From CAYQDF01 sp964416175 (lineage in GTDB: Bacteria; Chloroflexota; Anaerolineae; Anaerolineales; UBA4823): a DNA stretch of 11,396 bases. The notes under the pieces were generated by a model, which was given only the letters and a program-made list of their open reading frames with translations, did no database searches and had not been told where the DNA came from. Below, in pieces: positions 1 to 6,858 of this stretch. The position numbers were made by a program, and so were the translations under genes. The stretch's first letter is position 1, and each line of letters opens with the position of its first letter. The stretch covers positions 1 to 11,396 of the forward strand of contig CAYQDF010000100.1 of assembly GCA_964416175.1 (NCBI GenBank), in the 5' to 3' direction.

Positions 1-1292
1 CGCATAAAGCGCACCACCAGGTACATGATGGTGAGCGCCATCAGGGTCAGGAAGACCGAACCGTATGCCTCGCCGAAGCCTGCGCCCAGGATGCTGTCCA
101 GGCCCCACTGGTTCATGAAGGCGGCCAGCCCCTTGGAGAAGATCGCCGCGGCCTTGGCCCCACCGCCCGCTTCCTGGTACCCGGTCAATCCGCCAAAAGC
201 GACCGTCGCGGTCAGGAAAGCCATGGTGGCGAAGAACATCTCCAGGAACATGGCGCCGCCGCCCACGTACAGCGCGTCGGTCTCCTTTTCGATCTGGCGG
301 GCGGTGCCGGAGGACGAGACGAGGCTGTGCCAGCCGGAGATTGCGCCGCAGGCGATGGTCACGAACAGGATCGGCCACAGAGGCCCGAGGCCGGCCACCC
401 GGAAGGAGGTGAAGGCGGGAAAGTCGCCCATGCCGGGGCGCCAGATCAGCAGGCCGATCACGCCGCCGACGATGCCCAGGAACACGATCCAGAAAGCGAC
501 GTAGTTGATCGGCTGCGCCCACCGCCAGATCGGCAGGACCGCGCCTAAATAGCAGATGACCACGACCAGCAAACTGCCGATCAGCCTCGCCTGGGTGACC
601 GACAGGAAGAGGGTCGGGCTGGTGGCGCCGCCGGCGGTGCCGAAGATCGAAGCCCAGAAATCCCGCACGCCGGTCAGCGTGCCGAGCCAGATCCCGACGA
701 AGGCCAGCACCACGGTGACCACGCTGGTGAGCAGGATGTCCTGCTTCCACTTGTAGGTCATCTGACCCGCCAGGATCCCGATCAGGATGACCAGGATCAC
801 TCCCAGGGGGACGGCGGGGTTGGTGAGCAGGTTGAAGCCGACCTGGACGCCGAAGGCGCCCATGATCAGCCAAAGGTAGAAGTAAATGAAGGTGATCAGG
901 ATCATGCGCGAGCGGGGTGACACGAGCCGGTAGCTCAGAGCGCCGAAGCTCTGCCCCTCTTCCCGGACACCCATAATGATGCTGCCGTAATCCTGCACCC
1001 AGCCGATGAAGAACGTCCCGAACACGATCCAGAGCAGGGCGGGCAGCCAGCCCCACTGCACCGCGACGATCGGCCCCAGGATGGGTCCGAGGGCGGCGAT
1101 GGATTTGAACTGGTAGCCGAACAGGACATTCCGGTTAGCCGGCGTGAAATCAACCCCATCCATGAACATCTTGGCCGGGGTTGCTTTCTTGGGATCCGGC
1201 GCGATCACGCCCATTTCGATCCGCCTGGCGTAGAATCGGTAGCCGATCACGATTGCGACGGCTGCGATGAGAAGGACGAGAATGGAGTTCAT
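1..1292 (-). CDS. cstA: Carbon starvation protein CstA-family transporter (N-terminal part, runs off window)
   Basis: Integral membrane transporter of the CstA/BtsT family; characterised members take up pyruvate or peptides when carbon is scarce. I translated the minus strand from the ATG at 1292: 430 codons are open to the window edge, so the C-terminus is missing. Residues 1-20 form a first membrane helix. The family signature near residues 54-74 reads NVLFGYQFKSIAALGPILGP, where E. coli CstA has FGHHF. It is followed by VQDYGSIIMGVREEG and, later, by the hallmark CGAISGWHSLVSSSGTARQ. Many further hydrophobic segments separate these motifs. The start is fixed by AGGAGG at 1301-1306, 8 nt upstream. 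The gene is divergent from the TPR gene. The family assignment is firm; the substrate is not determined by sequence. Confidence 0.93.
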   Translation of the reverse strand, partial: MNSILVLLIAAVAIVIGYRFYARRIEMGVIAPDPKKATPAKMFMDGVDFTPANRNVLFGYQFKSIAALGPILGPIVAVQWGWLPALLWIVFGTFFIGWVQDYGSIIMGVREEGQSFGALSYRLVSPRSRMILITFIYFYLWLIMGAFGVQVGFNLLTNPAVPLGVILVILIGILAGQMTYKWKQDILLTSVVTVVLAFVGIWLGTLTGVRDFWASIFGTAGGATSPTLFLSVTQARLIGSLLVVVICYLGAVLPIWRWAQPINYVAFWIVFLGIVGGVIGLLIWRPGMGDFPAFTSFRVAGLGPLWPILFVTIACGAISGWHSLVSSSGTARQIEKETDALYVGGGAMFLEMFFATMAFLTATVAFGGLTGYQEAGGGAKAAAIFSKGLAAFMNQWGLDSILGAGFGEAYGSVFLTLMALTIMYLVVRFM

Positions 1293-1372
1293 GACAGGTT
1301 CCTCCTGCTGTCATACTTCTCTGCAATTAAGACAATGAGTTTTAATGAAGGGATTACGTTGACCGGTTCAGT

Positions 1373-1399
1373 TTAGGAGAGAGTTTGCTCTTCGATCAA
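1373..1399 (-). other. Possible 8-codon leader ORF upstream of cstA
   Basis: AAAGGAGG (1412-1405) is followed after 5 nt by TTG (1399-1397) and then seven codons and TAA, giving (M)IEEQTLS. The SD is stronger than that of many real genes in this window, yet the frame closes after 8 codons and cstA begins about 80 nt further on. It may be a leader peptide or a remnant of an older start. The TTG start and the very short length keep confidence low. Confidence 0.25.
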
Positions 1400-1413
1400 A
1401 TATTCCTCCTTTC

Positions 1414-1453
1414 AGCAAAGGCATAGCATTGACCCCCAAGCTCCGCCTTTGCT
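1414..1453 (-). promoter_or_regulatory. Hairpin in the cstA mRNA leader
   Basis: A perfect 9-bp inverted repeat, AGCAAAGGC (1414-1422) against GCCTTTGCT (1445-1453), encloses a 22-nt loop with a G-run. In the leftward transcript the hairpin ends 1 nt before a strong AAAGGAGG (1412-1405) that belongs to a short leader reading frame and not to cstA. There is no U-tract, so it is not a simple terminator. It could be a regulatory leader or a stabilising structure. Confidence 0.4.
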
Positions 1454-1504
1454 CCGGCTGCTTGTTAAATATATACACGGCGCAATCCTGCAATTGCATA
1501 AAAT

Positions 1505-1533
1505 AGCATAGTACACTCTCGGAGCCGAGTCAA
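1505..1533 (-). promoter_or_regulatory. Putative sigma-70 promoter for cstA
   Basis: On the minus strand, TTGACT (1533-1528) and TATGCT (1510-1505) are separated by exactly 17 nt. The -35 box matches 5 of 6 consensus bases and the -10 box 4 of 6. Transcription would start near 1498 and give a leader of about 200 nt before cstA. A short dyad, CTCGG-AG-CCGAG on the plus strand, lies in the spacer. Confidence 0.45.
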
Positions 1534-1707
1534 ATGTAAACTATCACACGCTCCGTATGACAAATAACCCCTTTCACCCGTTGCCGGGACTGCCCGAACC
1601 TGTCCTCGACCCCAATCTTTCGATGTGGGCCGCGGGACTGCGCCGCGTTCGTCTGCGGAGGTTCTCCGCTAATCGGGGACAGCGCGCAGAGGAGACCCTG
1701 TTTTGCA

Positions 1708-1736
1708 TTGACAGAGGGCCTGTTTGCAGGCATACT
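1708..1736 (+). promoter_or_regulatory. Putative promoter for the TPR gene
   Basis: A perfect TTGACA (1708-1713) is followed by 17 nt and CATACT (1731-1736, 4 of 6); an alternative -10 is TACTAT at 1733-1738 with a 19-nt spacer. The spacer contains the dyad GCCTG-TTTG-CAGGC, which could be an operator. The leader to the ATG at 1896 would be about 150 nt. Confidence 0.4.
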
Positions 1737-1895
1737 ATCGCCCGGATGCAGATCGCGGAGTGTACGTCGTTTGCCCCTGGACCAGATACCTGGATTGCCC
1801 TGGAGAGGTCTGCCGGGGCTCCTCTGGTTGAGTCTGCATACCCACATCGATAAGATCCCGGCGGCGGGCATCGGCCGCGGCCGGGGAGGCGCGTG

Positions 1896-2516
1896 ATGGA
1901 TCCTGCAACGATCATCGTCCTGGAAGGCCTGATTTTCACGGCGCTTTTCGGAGGTTTATCCTGGCTGCGGCGCGAGGGGCTTTCCACCCGGTTCGCCGTC
2001 GAATCCCTCCTGCTGACGGGCGCAGCTGCGCTGCTTATCTGGCGCGCCGGATTTTCCATACATCCGGTGATCTTCCTCGTGGTCCTGTACCTGGTCACCT
2101 TCAGGGTCCGGCTGCTGGTCGATGGGGCCAACTATTTTGCCCGGCGGGGCCAGTACGATCGGGCATGGGACATCTACCGGCTCGCCGGATCCCTGTGGCC
2201 GGACCAGGCGGGCCGGCTGATCCTTCGGGTGAACGAAGCCACCGCGCTGATGCAGCAAGGCGCGCTCGATGAGGCCATTTCCAGCTACAAGCAGATCCTG
2301 GAACAGAAAGGGCACGGCTACCTTGGGATCAAGTACGAGGCCGCTGCGCATTACAACCTGGGTGTGGCGTACCGGCGGAAAAAACTCCTCCCGCAGGCCT
2401 CCTCGGAATTCCGCACGGTGATCGATACCTGGCCCGGCACGGTTTACGCCCGCCAGGCCGGCCTTGCCCTCGAACAGCTCCGTAAAAACGGTTCCCCAAC
2501 AAAAGAAGACCGGTAA
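1896..2516 (+). CDS. Membrane-anchored tetratricopeptide (TPR) protein, function unknown
   Basis: This 206-residue protein has three hydrophobic segments (about residues 5-23, 33-50 and 55-75), then a soluble C-terminal half built of about three TPR-like helix pairs (about 76-105, 108-140 and 148-183). Typical TPR residues are visible in ANYFARRGQYDRAWDIYRLA, in LMQQGALDEAISSYKQIL, and in YNLGVAYRRKKLLPQASSEF. TPRs bind other proteins, so a membrane scaffold role is plausible, but no partner is indicated. I prefer ATG at 1896 to the in-frame GTG at 1893 because GGGGAGG (1883-1889) lies 6 nt from the ATG and only 3 nt from the GTG. The gene stands alone, divergent from cstA and convergent with the FmdE-like gene. 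Confidence 0.85.
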   Translation: MDPATIIVLEGLIFTALFGGLSWLRREGLSTRFAVESLLLTGAAALLIWRAGFSIHPVIFLVVLYLVTFRVRLLVDGANYFARRGQYDRAWDIYRLAGSLWPDQAGRLILRVNEATALMQQGALDEAISSYKQILEQKGHGYLGIKYEAAAHYNLGVAYRRKKLLPQASSEFRTVIDTWPGTVYARQAGLALEQLRKNGSPTKEDR

Positions 2517-2555
2517 AAGCCCTCTTCCAGAGAGAGCTCTTGAGACTCGAGGTAC

Positions 2556-2586
2556 GAAAAACCCCTCTCCGTGATTGGGAGAGGGG
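2556..2586 (-). terminator. Rho-independent terminator for leftward transcripts
   Basis: CCCCTCTCC (2562-2570) and GGAGAGGGG (2578-2586) form a perfect 9-bp stem with a 7-nt loop. Read leftward, the stem is followed by five T (plus strand GAAAAA at 2556-2561), as expected for an intrinsic terminator. On the plus strand no T-run follows, so it should mainly stop the minus-strand operon that ends with the FmdE-like gene. Confidence 0.7.
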
Positions 2587-2600
2587 ATGGGGTGAGGGAT
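2562..2600. repeat. Dispersed GGAGAGGGG / GGGGTGAGGG-type repeat unit
   Basis: The terminator stem continues into ATGGGGTGAGGGA. Hairpins of the general form CCCTCACCCC...CCCCTCTCC...GGAGAGGGG recur in intergenic regions of many GC-rich bacterial genomes. Only one copy is visible here, so calling it a repeat rests on recognition of the motif. Confidence 0.4.
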
Positions 2601-2605
2601 TATAG

Positions 2606-2675
2606 CAGGTGGAGGATTCGAACCTGGGACCTTCGGGTTATGTGGTGTAATCTACGTTCGCAAACTTCCCACCTG
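2606..2675 (-). pseudogene. tRNA-Met-like 3' fragment
   Basis: On the minus strand the stretch from 2642 to about 2614 reads CATAACCCGAAGGTC then CCAGGTTCGAATCCT. This is the anticodon (CAT), 3' anticodon stem, variable loop and T-arm of a methionine tRNA. The 5' half does not form a D-arm, T33 before the anticodon is A, the 5' anticodon stem is lost, and the T-stem closes at only 3 of 5 pairs. Even so, CAGGTGG (2675-2669) pairs perfectly with CCACCTG (2612-2606), giving an acceptor-like 7-bp stem and a 70-nt unit. I read it as a degenerate or truncated tRNA, possibly left by integration at a tRNA gene, and not as a working tRNA. Confidence 0.5.
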
Positions 2676-2738
2676 AAGGGTTCTGGTTAAGCCAGGCTCA
2701 AAGTTATCTGGGAATACAGAACCTTGTCTGGCGGGAAA

Positions 2739-3371
2739 TCATTTCTGCACCGCCAGGGACTTCAAGAAGGCGGGGTTGATCATCGCGTGAGGTTCGACCC
2801 TGTAATAAGCCGCCCCGCCGCACGCCCGACACAAGATCAGGCCTTCGCGGCGGATCTCGCGCTCGTTGATGATCTCCTCGCCGCAGGCGTCGCAGTTCAC
2901 CCGCACACCGGCCCGGCTGATGATGGCCTGGATGGGTGTCTCGAGATGGACTGCCTGGACCGTCAACAATTCCTCGTCCGGCATGATCTGGTAAGCGTAC
3001 AGTTGGGCGAAATAATGGCGCGCCTCGTGCGGGGCACAGGTGTAAGCGCGCCGGCGCACGTCCAGAGTCGGGGCGACCCGCACGGCCTCCCCAGACCTGG
3101 CGTCGACGAAGGTTGCGGCAATTTTTCCATAGTCTTCCACCCGCAGCGTGCGATGGCCGATGGTGCAACCGGTGGCAGCCTCGATTCCATCGGCGAAGCA
3201 TCCATCGGTTTCCAGAATGACCAGCAGGCGTTTATCCGTGCGTGGGAGGTCCAGCCCCAGAGCAGCCGCGCCCGCCAGGCCAATCCGGACGCCAAGGACC
3301 TGCCTCGGACACAGGTGACTGTGGCGCGAGGCAGATCGTTCCAGCAATTTCGAAAGGATGTCGTCTTGCAT
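2739..3371 (-). CDS. FmdE-family protein with C-terminal zinc ribbon
   Basis: This 210-residue protein belongs to the family named after subunit E of molybdenum formylmethanofuran dehydrogenase; stand-alone bacterial members have no settled function but often lie near molybdopterin genes. The FmdE core is visible: HSHLCPRQVLGVRIG at residues 17-31 (His17, His19, Cys21), then ETDGCFADGIEAATGCTIG with Cys58 and Cys69, and DYGKIAATFVD at 80-90. The C-terminus is a Cys4 ribbon (Cys160, Cys163, Cys181, Cys184). I choose ATG at 3371 because AGGAGG (3378-3383) lies 6 nt upstream; an upstream TTG at 3389 would put the SD inside the gene. It is the last gene of the minus-strand cluster, 207 nt after the catalytic subunit, suggesting a role in maturing or supplying that enzyme (inference). 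Confidence 0.85.
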   Translation of the reverse strand: MQDDILSKLLERSASRHSHLCPRQVLGVRIGLAGAAALGLDLPRTDKRLLVILETDGCFADGIEAATGCTIGHRTLRVEDYGKIAATFVDARSGEAVRVAPTLDVRRRAYTCAPHEARHYFAQLYAYQIMPDEELLTVQAVHLETPIQAIISRAGVRVNCDACGEEIINEREIRREGLILCRACGGAAYYRVEPHAMINPAFLKSLAVQK

Positions 3372-3391
3372 GTCGGACCTCCTAAGCAACT

Positions 3392-3416
3392 GGGCCGCCT
3401 CGTAAGGAGGCGGCCC
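3392..3416 (-). promoter_or_regulatory. Strong GC hairpin just upstream of the fmdE-like SD
   Basis: GGGCCGCCTC (3392-3401) and GAGGCGGCCC (3407-3416) form a perfect 10-bp stem with a 5-nt loop. Read leftward it ends 8 nt before the AGGAGG of the FmdE-like gene. No T-run follows on either strand, so a classical terminator is unlikely. It could be an mRNA processing or stabilising element at the A/fmdE junction, or it could limit fmdE translation. Another GC-rich imperfect dyad lies at about 3484-3510. Confidence 0.55.
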
Positions 3417-3578
3417 GGCTCATTCCTGTCAATGCGCCGCCATCTCCTTTCCAAGTTCGGGGGGCCGGGATGTTTCCACCACCGGCCGGGGCCGTTTACC
3501 GCGGCCGGCCCGATGACCCTGCACGCTGGACGTGTTTAGGCCATCGGGCTCGGAGACGGATTTCGTTGATTGAACGTC

Positions 3579-6500
3579 CTAAACCTTTGTCACTTTCACC
3601 TTCGAATCATAGAACACAGCGCTGCCGCCGGCCAGGTCAGAAAGGGTGACATTGCCAAGGTGGGGGTCGACGCGCATGGCTGCGTTGCCGTGCAGCGGCG
3701 CAGCCCGGCGCGGGTCTCCCTTGACCAGCTGGCCATCGATGGTGATGTCATGGCTGCCGCTGGCCCAGTGGCCGTAACCCAGTGGGAAGGCCACGACGCC
3801 CGGACGCAGCCCTTCGACGATGTGGGCTTTACCGATCATCGGCACCCTCCGTCCATCTTTTACGTCCCACACGCCTTCGGGATTGCTGGCGGAGGCGAGC
3901 TTCACCCGGTCACCGGGTTTGATCCCCAGACGTTCGGCGTCGGCCCGGTTCATCAGCACATAGCCCTCCGGCTGCACCGCCGTCAGCCAGTAGTTAGTGA
4001 TCGTGCGGGCCTTGGTCATGGTGATCATCTTGAAAGTGATCAGGTTGAACTCGTAGCCCTCGTCTTGGATTTCTTCTCCGAGAGACGACTGCCCGGCCGG
4101 GATATAGACGGTGTAACCTGCGAATGGCTTCCCGGTCATGGTGTTGATCAAGGTCGCCGTCTTTTCCTGATACAGGTTGATCAGCCGGCCGTACGGATGG
4201 GCCACCAGGTCGCCCTTGTAGCCCTTCTCGAAGTCCTCGAAGCGTCCGCCGCGGTTGAGCACGAACACGGTTCTCCGCCACAGGCTTTCATCGCCGCCCA
4301 CCGCGGCCTTCCAGATCTCAGGATCGAAGACGCTCCTGGGCAGGTGCTTGCGGGCTTCCAGGAAGATGCGCACCTCTTCGTCGTCTGCTTCTGGAACCGC
4401 ATCGGAGCCGTCTTCCTTCTCGCCGAAGGCGATGTCGGCAACCTGTTTCAAGTAGAAGTGCTCGGGGCGGGTGAAGGGCATGCCTTCACCCAGACCGTTG
4501 GGACCGAACCCGGGGAGTTCCAGCTTCTCGGCAATCCCCAGGAGCAGCGCCTCGAAGGACATGGGAATCTCTTCGCCGAAGACTTTGACAGTCGGCCAGC
4601 CTGGCAGCGAGATGGCCGGTTGGCGCACGTTTTCCACTTTCCAGGGTACGGATGGGTGAGAACCGTGGAACTCCCAGCGCTCCAGATAGGAGAGATCGGG
4701 GAAGATGTAATCGGCGTAGCTGGAGGTCTCGCCCACCAGGATGTCGCTGGCGATGTGCAGCGGGACTTTCTTCGTATCGGCCAGGATCTCGATGGCGGTG
4801 TGGCCCGCTGGCAGGCTGTAGACGCTACCGTTCATGTAAGTCATTAAAACCTTGATCGGGTAGGGATAGGCGTCGCCGATGGAGGGAATGTCTTCCTGGT
4901 AGATGTCGGTGGCGATGGGGAACCAGGGGCGTTTGGTCGGGTAGGCGCCGTCGAATAGGGTGCTTTTTTCGTACGTCGCCTTCGTCCGCAGCATGTCCAA
5001 CCCGAAGGCGGTGAAATGGTGCTCGCCGAACATGGTGGCGATGGGGAACGGTTGGCCTGGTTTGCCGCCCTTGCGGTCGTAGGTGGAAGCCTTGATCGTA
5101 CCGCCGGTGTAGTCGAAGTTGCCGATCAGCAGGTTAACCACGTACCAGGCATTGTTGTTATAGAAGCCGTTCGTGTGCTGCGAGGGCCCACGGTGGATGT
5201 CGGCCACCGCCTTGCGGCCGTGCGAGGTGAACTCGGCTGCCAGCTCCAGGATATCGCGCTCGCGCACGCCGGCGATCTCGGCCCACTCCGCCACGCTGTG
5301 TTCCTGCGCCGATTCGAGCAGGATCTGCAGGCTGCTTTTGACCGCGAATTCGCTCACTTTCTGGTCCACGAAGAGATCGCCCACCACTGGGGCGGCCTCG
5401 GGGTTCAGCACGTCGATCGGGGTGGGCACGCCATCGACCAAAGCCACGGGTGCGTCGCCGGGGAATTCAGTCCCGTCAGCCGCGACGAAAATTGTGATTT
5501 CGTTACCATCCCTGGTGACAGTTTTGCTCTCCAGCAGCCCGATCTCGCTGGCGCGCAGGTGCTTACCGGGCACCCCGTCCGTTGTCTTCACCAACCAGGC
5601 AGCGTTGGTGTAATTGGGTTCGCCAGCGGCAGTCGCCGCGGCCTGGTTGGCGATCGCCAGGTAAGGAGCGTTGAAGCGTTCGTTCTCCAGCATCCAGCGG
5701 ATCATCCCCAGGGCGAAGGCGGCATCTGCCCCAGGCCTGATCGGCACCCACTTCCAGGCCTTGGCTGCCAGCTTGCTCAGCCGCGGATCGATCACGGCGA
5801 ACTTTTTTCCATCGATCAGGCCTTCTGTGGCCTTGGGGACGCGTTGGGGCGGGCCGTAGTTCGCCTCGAACAGGTTTGCTCCAACATAGATGACGAACTC
5901 GCTGTTGCCGGTGTCGCCCTGCCAGTAGAACTTGTCGCCGCTGTCCCAGGAGCTCTTTTCCGCGTTCCATTTGGCGCTCATCGCCTTGCCGGTGAAATAT
6001 AGCGAACCCTGGCAGACGGTGGTGTGGCCGTTCATATTGATCGTGCCGTAAGCCTCCTGGAAGAAGCGGTGCACCAGGTCTTCGCGCCCGCCCTTCATGC
6101 GGCCCCACACGAACATGAACTGGTTGTTCTTCGGGCCCAGATCGGGGTGGTCTGGATCGATCAAAGTATCCAGGTGGGCGGCGTGCTTGCCCTTGAACTC
6201 TTCCACCAGGGCTCCTTTCACCTCAGGGTCCTTCTCATCCCAGATGGCTTTGATCTCTTCGGCCATTTCGGCGGCGACTTCGCTGTCGGTCAGGGCGCGG
6301 ATGGACCGCAGACCTTCCACCGGGCCTTCGCCGAACAGGTCGCCGCCTTCGACGATCTCCTCGATGGCCTGCTCGAAGGGGATGGTCACCCACTGGCCTT
6401 CGCCACGCTTTGTGCCGGGCTTGCGCTTGAGCACGCTGGTGATGCGGTAAGGATCGTACGCGCTCTGCAGGCCGGCCTGCCCCTTCGGGCAGATTCCGCC

Positions 6501-6857
6501 TTCTAATGTCGCCATTTCCTTCACTGGCGTATCGTAAGCCGGATGAGGCCAGAGAGTCCAGGGGCTGTAAGGATTGCCGTCGATCTTGGCCGCCAGGCCA
6601 TCGAGCAGCTTCACTTTGATGGCGCAGCCGGTGTTGCACTGCAAACAGACCGTGTAGATCTGATTTTCAGGCCTGGACGCGAAATAACCGCCTGTGCCGG
6701 CTGCCATCACCCGATGAAGCGTTTGCTTGGATTGAGGCAAATACCCCCACAAAGCGGCGATTCCGCCAGCCATCCCGCTGAGCTTGATGAAATCGCGGCG
6801 GGTCAGGCGATTTTTTTCCTGTTTTTCTATTTCAGGTGTATTTACTTTGGTTGTCAT
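3579..6857 (-). CDS. Tat-exported molybdopterin oxidoreductase catalytic subunit (TtrA/SrdA-like)
   Basis: This 1092-residue catalytic subunit of the DMSO-reductase superfamily carries a Tat signal (TRRDFIKL at residues 19-26, then a hydrophobic stretch), so it acts outside the cytoplasmic membrane. An N-terminal [4Fe-4S] site is formed by Cys71, Cys74, Cys78 and Cys123 (CLQCNTGC ... GGICPKG). Cys282 in GHTTVCQGS is the likely molybdenum ligand. ETSSYADYIFPDLSYLER is the usual family motif, and the last about 170 residues form the molydopterin dinucleotide-binding domain. Length and insertions suit the tetrathionate/arsenate/selenate reductase branch, as does the B-C-A gene order. The start ATG has AGGAGG at 6867-6872, 9 nt upstream, and lies 1 nt after the stop of the membrane subunit. 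The electron acceptor is not decidable here: tetrathionate, polysulfide, arsenate or selenate remain open. Confidence 0.9.
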   Translation of the reverse strand: MTTKVNTPEIEKQEKNRLTRRDFIKLSGMAGGIAALWGYLPQSKQTLHRVMAAGTGGYFASRPENQIYTVCLQCNTGCAIKVKLLDGLAAKIDGNPYSPWTLWPHPAYDTPVKEMATLEGGICPKGQAGLQSAYDPYRITSVLKRKPGTKRGEGQWVTIPFEQAIEEIVEGGDLFGEGPVEGLRSIRALTDSEVAAEMAEEIKAIWDEKDPEVKGALVEEFKGKHAAHLDTLIDPDHPDLGPKNNQFMFVWGRMKGGREDLVHRFFQEAYGTINMNGHTTVCQGSLYFTGKAMSAKWNAEKSSWDSGDKFYWQGDTGNSEFVIYVGANLFEANYGPPQRVPKATEGLIDGKKFAVIDPRLSKLAAKAWKWVPIRPGADAAFALGMIRWMLENERFNAPYLAIANQAAATAAGEPNYTNAAWLVKTTDGVPGKHLRASEIGLLESKTVTRDGNEITIFVAADGTEFPGDAPVALVDGVPTPIDVLNPEAAPVVGDLFVDQKVSEFAVKSSLQILLESAQEHSVAEWAEIAGVRERDILELAAEFTSHGRKAVADIHRGPSQHTNGFYNNNAWYVVNLLIGNFDYTGGTIKASTYDRKGGKPGQPFPIATMFGEHHFTAFGLDMLRTKATYEKSTLFDGAYPTKRPWFPIATDIYQEDIPSIGDAYPYPIKVLMTYMNGSVYSLPAGHTAIEILADTKKVPLHIASDILVGETSSYADYIFPDLSYLERWEFHGSHPSVPWKVENVRQPAISLPGWPTVKVFGEEIPMSFEALLLGIAEKLELPGFGPNGLGEGMPFTRPEHFYLKQVADIAFGEKEDGSDAVPEADDEEVRIFLEARKHLPRSVFDPEIWKAAVGGDESLWRRTVFVLNRGGRFEDFEKGYKGDLVAHPYGRLINLYQEKTATLINTMTGKPFAGYTVYIPAGQSSLGEEIQDEGYEFNLITFKMITMTKARTITNYWLTAVQPEGYVLMNRADAERLGIKPGDRVKLASASNPEGVWDVKDGRRVPMIGKAHIVEGLRPGVVAFPLGYGHWASGSHDITIDGQLVKGDPRRAAPLHGNAAMRVDPHLGNVTLSDLAGGSAVFYDSKVKVTKV

Positions 6858-6858
6858 C

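Larger units (their letters stand above)
1293..1895. other. About 600-bp divergent intergenic region
   Basis: The part next to cstA (1293-1550) is AT-rich and carries the cstA leader elements described separately. The part next to the TPR gene (1550-1895) is GC-rich and holds a promoter candidate at 1708-1736 and a leader of about 150 nt with short inverted repeats. Open frames on both strands here lack an SD and have arginine/proline-rich, low-complexity translations, so I call no gene. Confidence 0.6.

Noticed and set aside
935..1159. Minus-strand 74-codon frame within cstA
   Set aside because: It is a different frame of the same strand inside the CstA coding region, with Ser/Cys/Arg-rich noise; the CstA frame is the real one.
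1530..1871. Overlapping frames on both strands in the cstA/TPR intergenic region (including 1557-1853 plus and 1574-2131 minus)
   Set aside because: No SD, no recognisable domain, skewed Arg/Pro/Ser composition, and conflict with promoter elements and with the TPR gene.
3429..3581. In-frame continuation of the catalytic subunit past its TAG stop for 49 codons to TGA
   Set aside because: Family proteins normally end at this point after the binding domain, GC-rich sequence often stays open this long by chance, and no read-through signal or TAG-decoding gene is seen.
3570..4847. Long plus-strand open frame (425 codons) opposite the catalytic subunit
   Set aside because: It is antisense to a well-recognised oxidoreductase, has no SD, and its translation is rich in Gly/His/Val/Gln without any family motif. 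The same holds for the plus-strand frame at 5016-6002.
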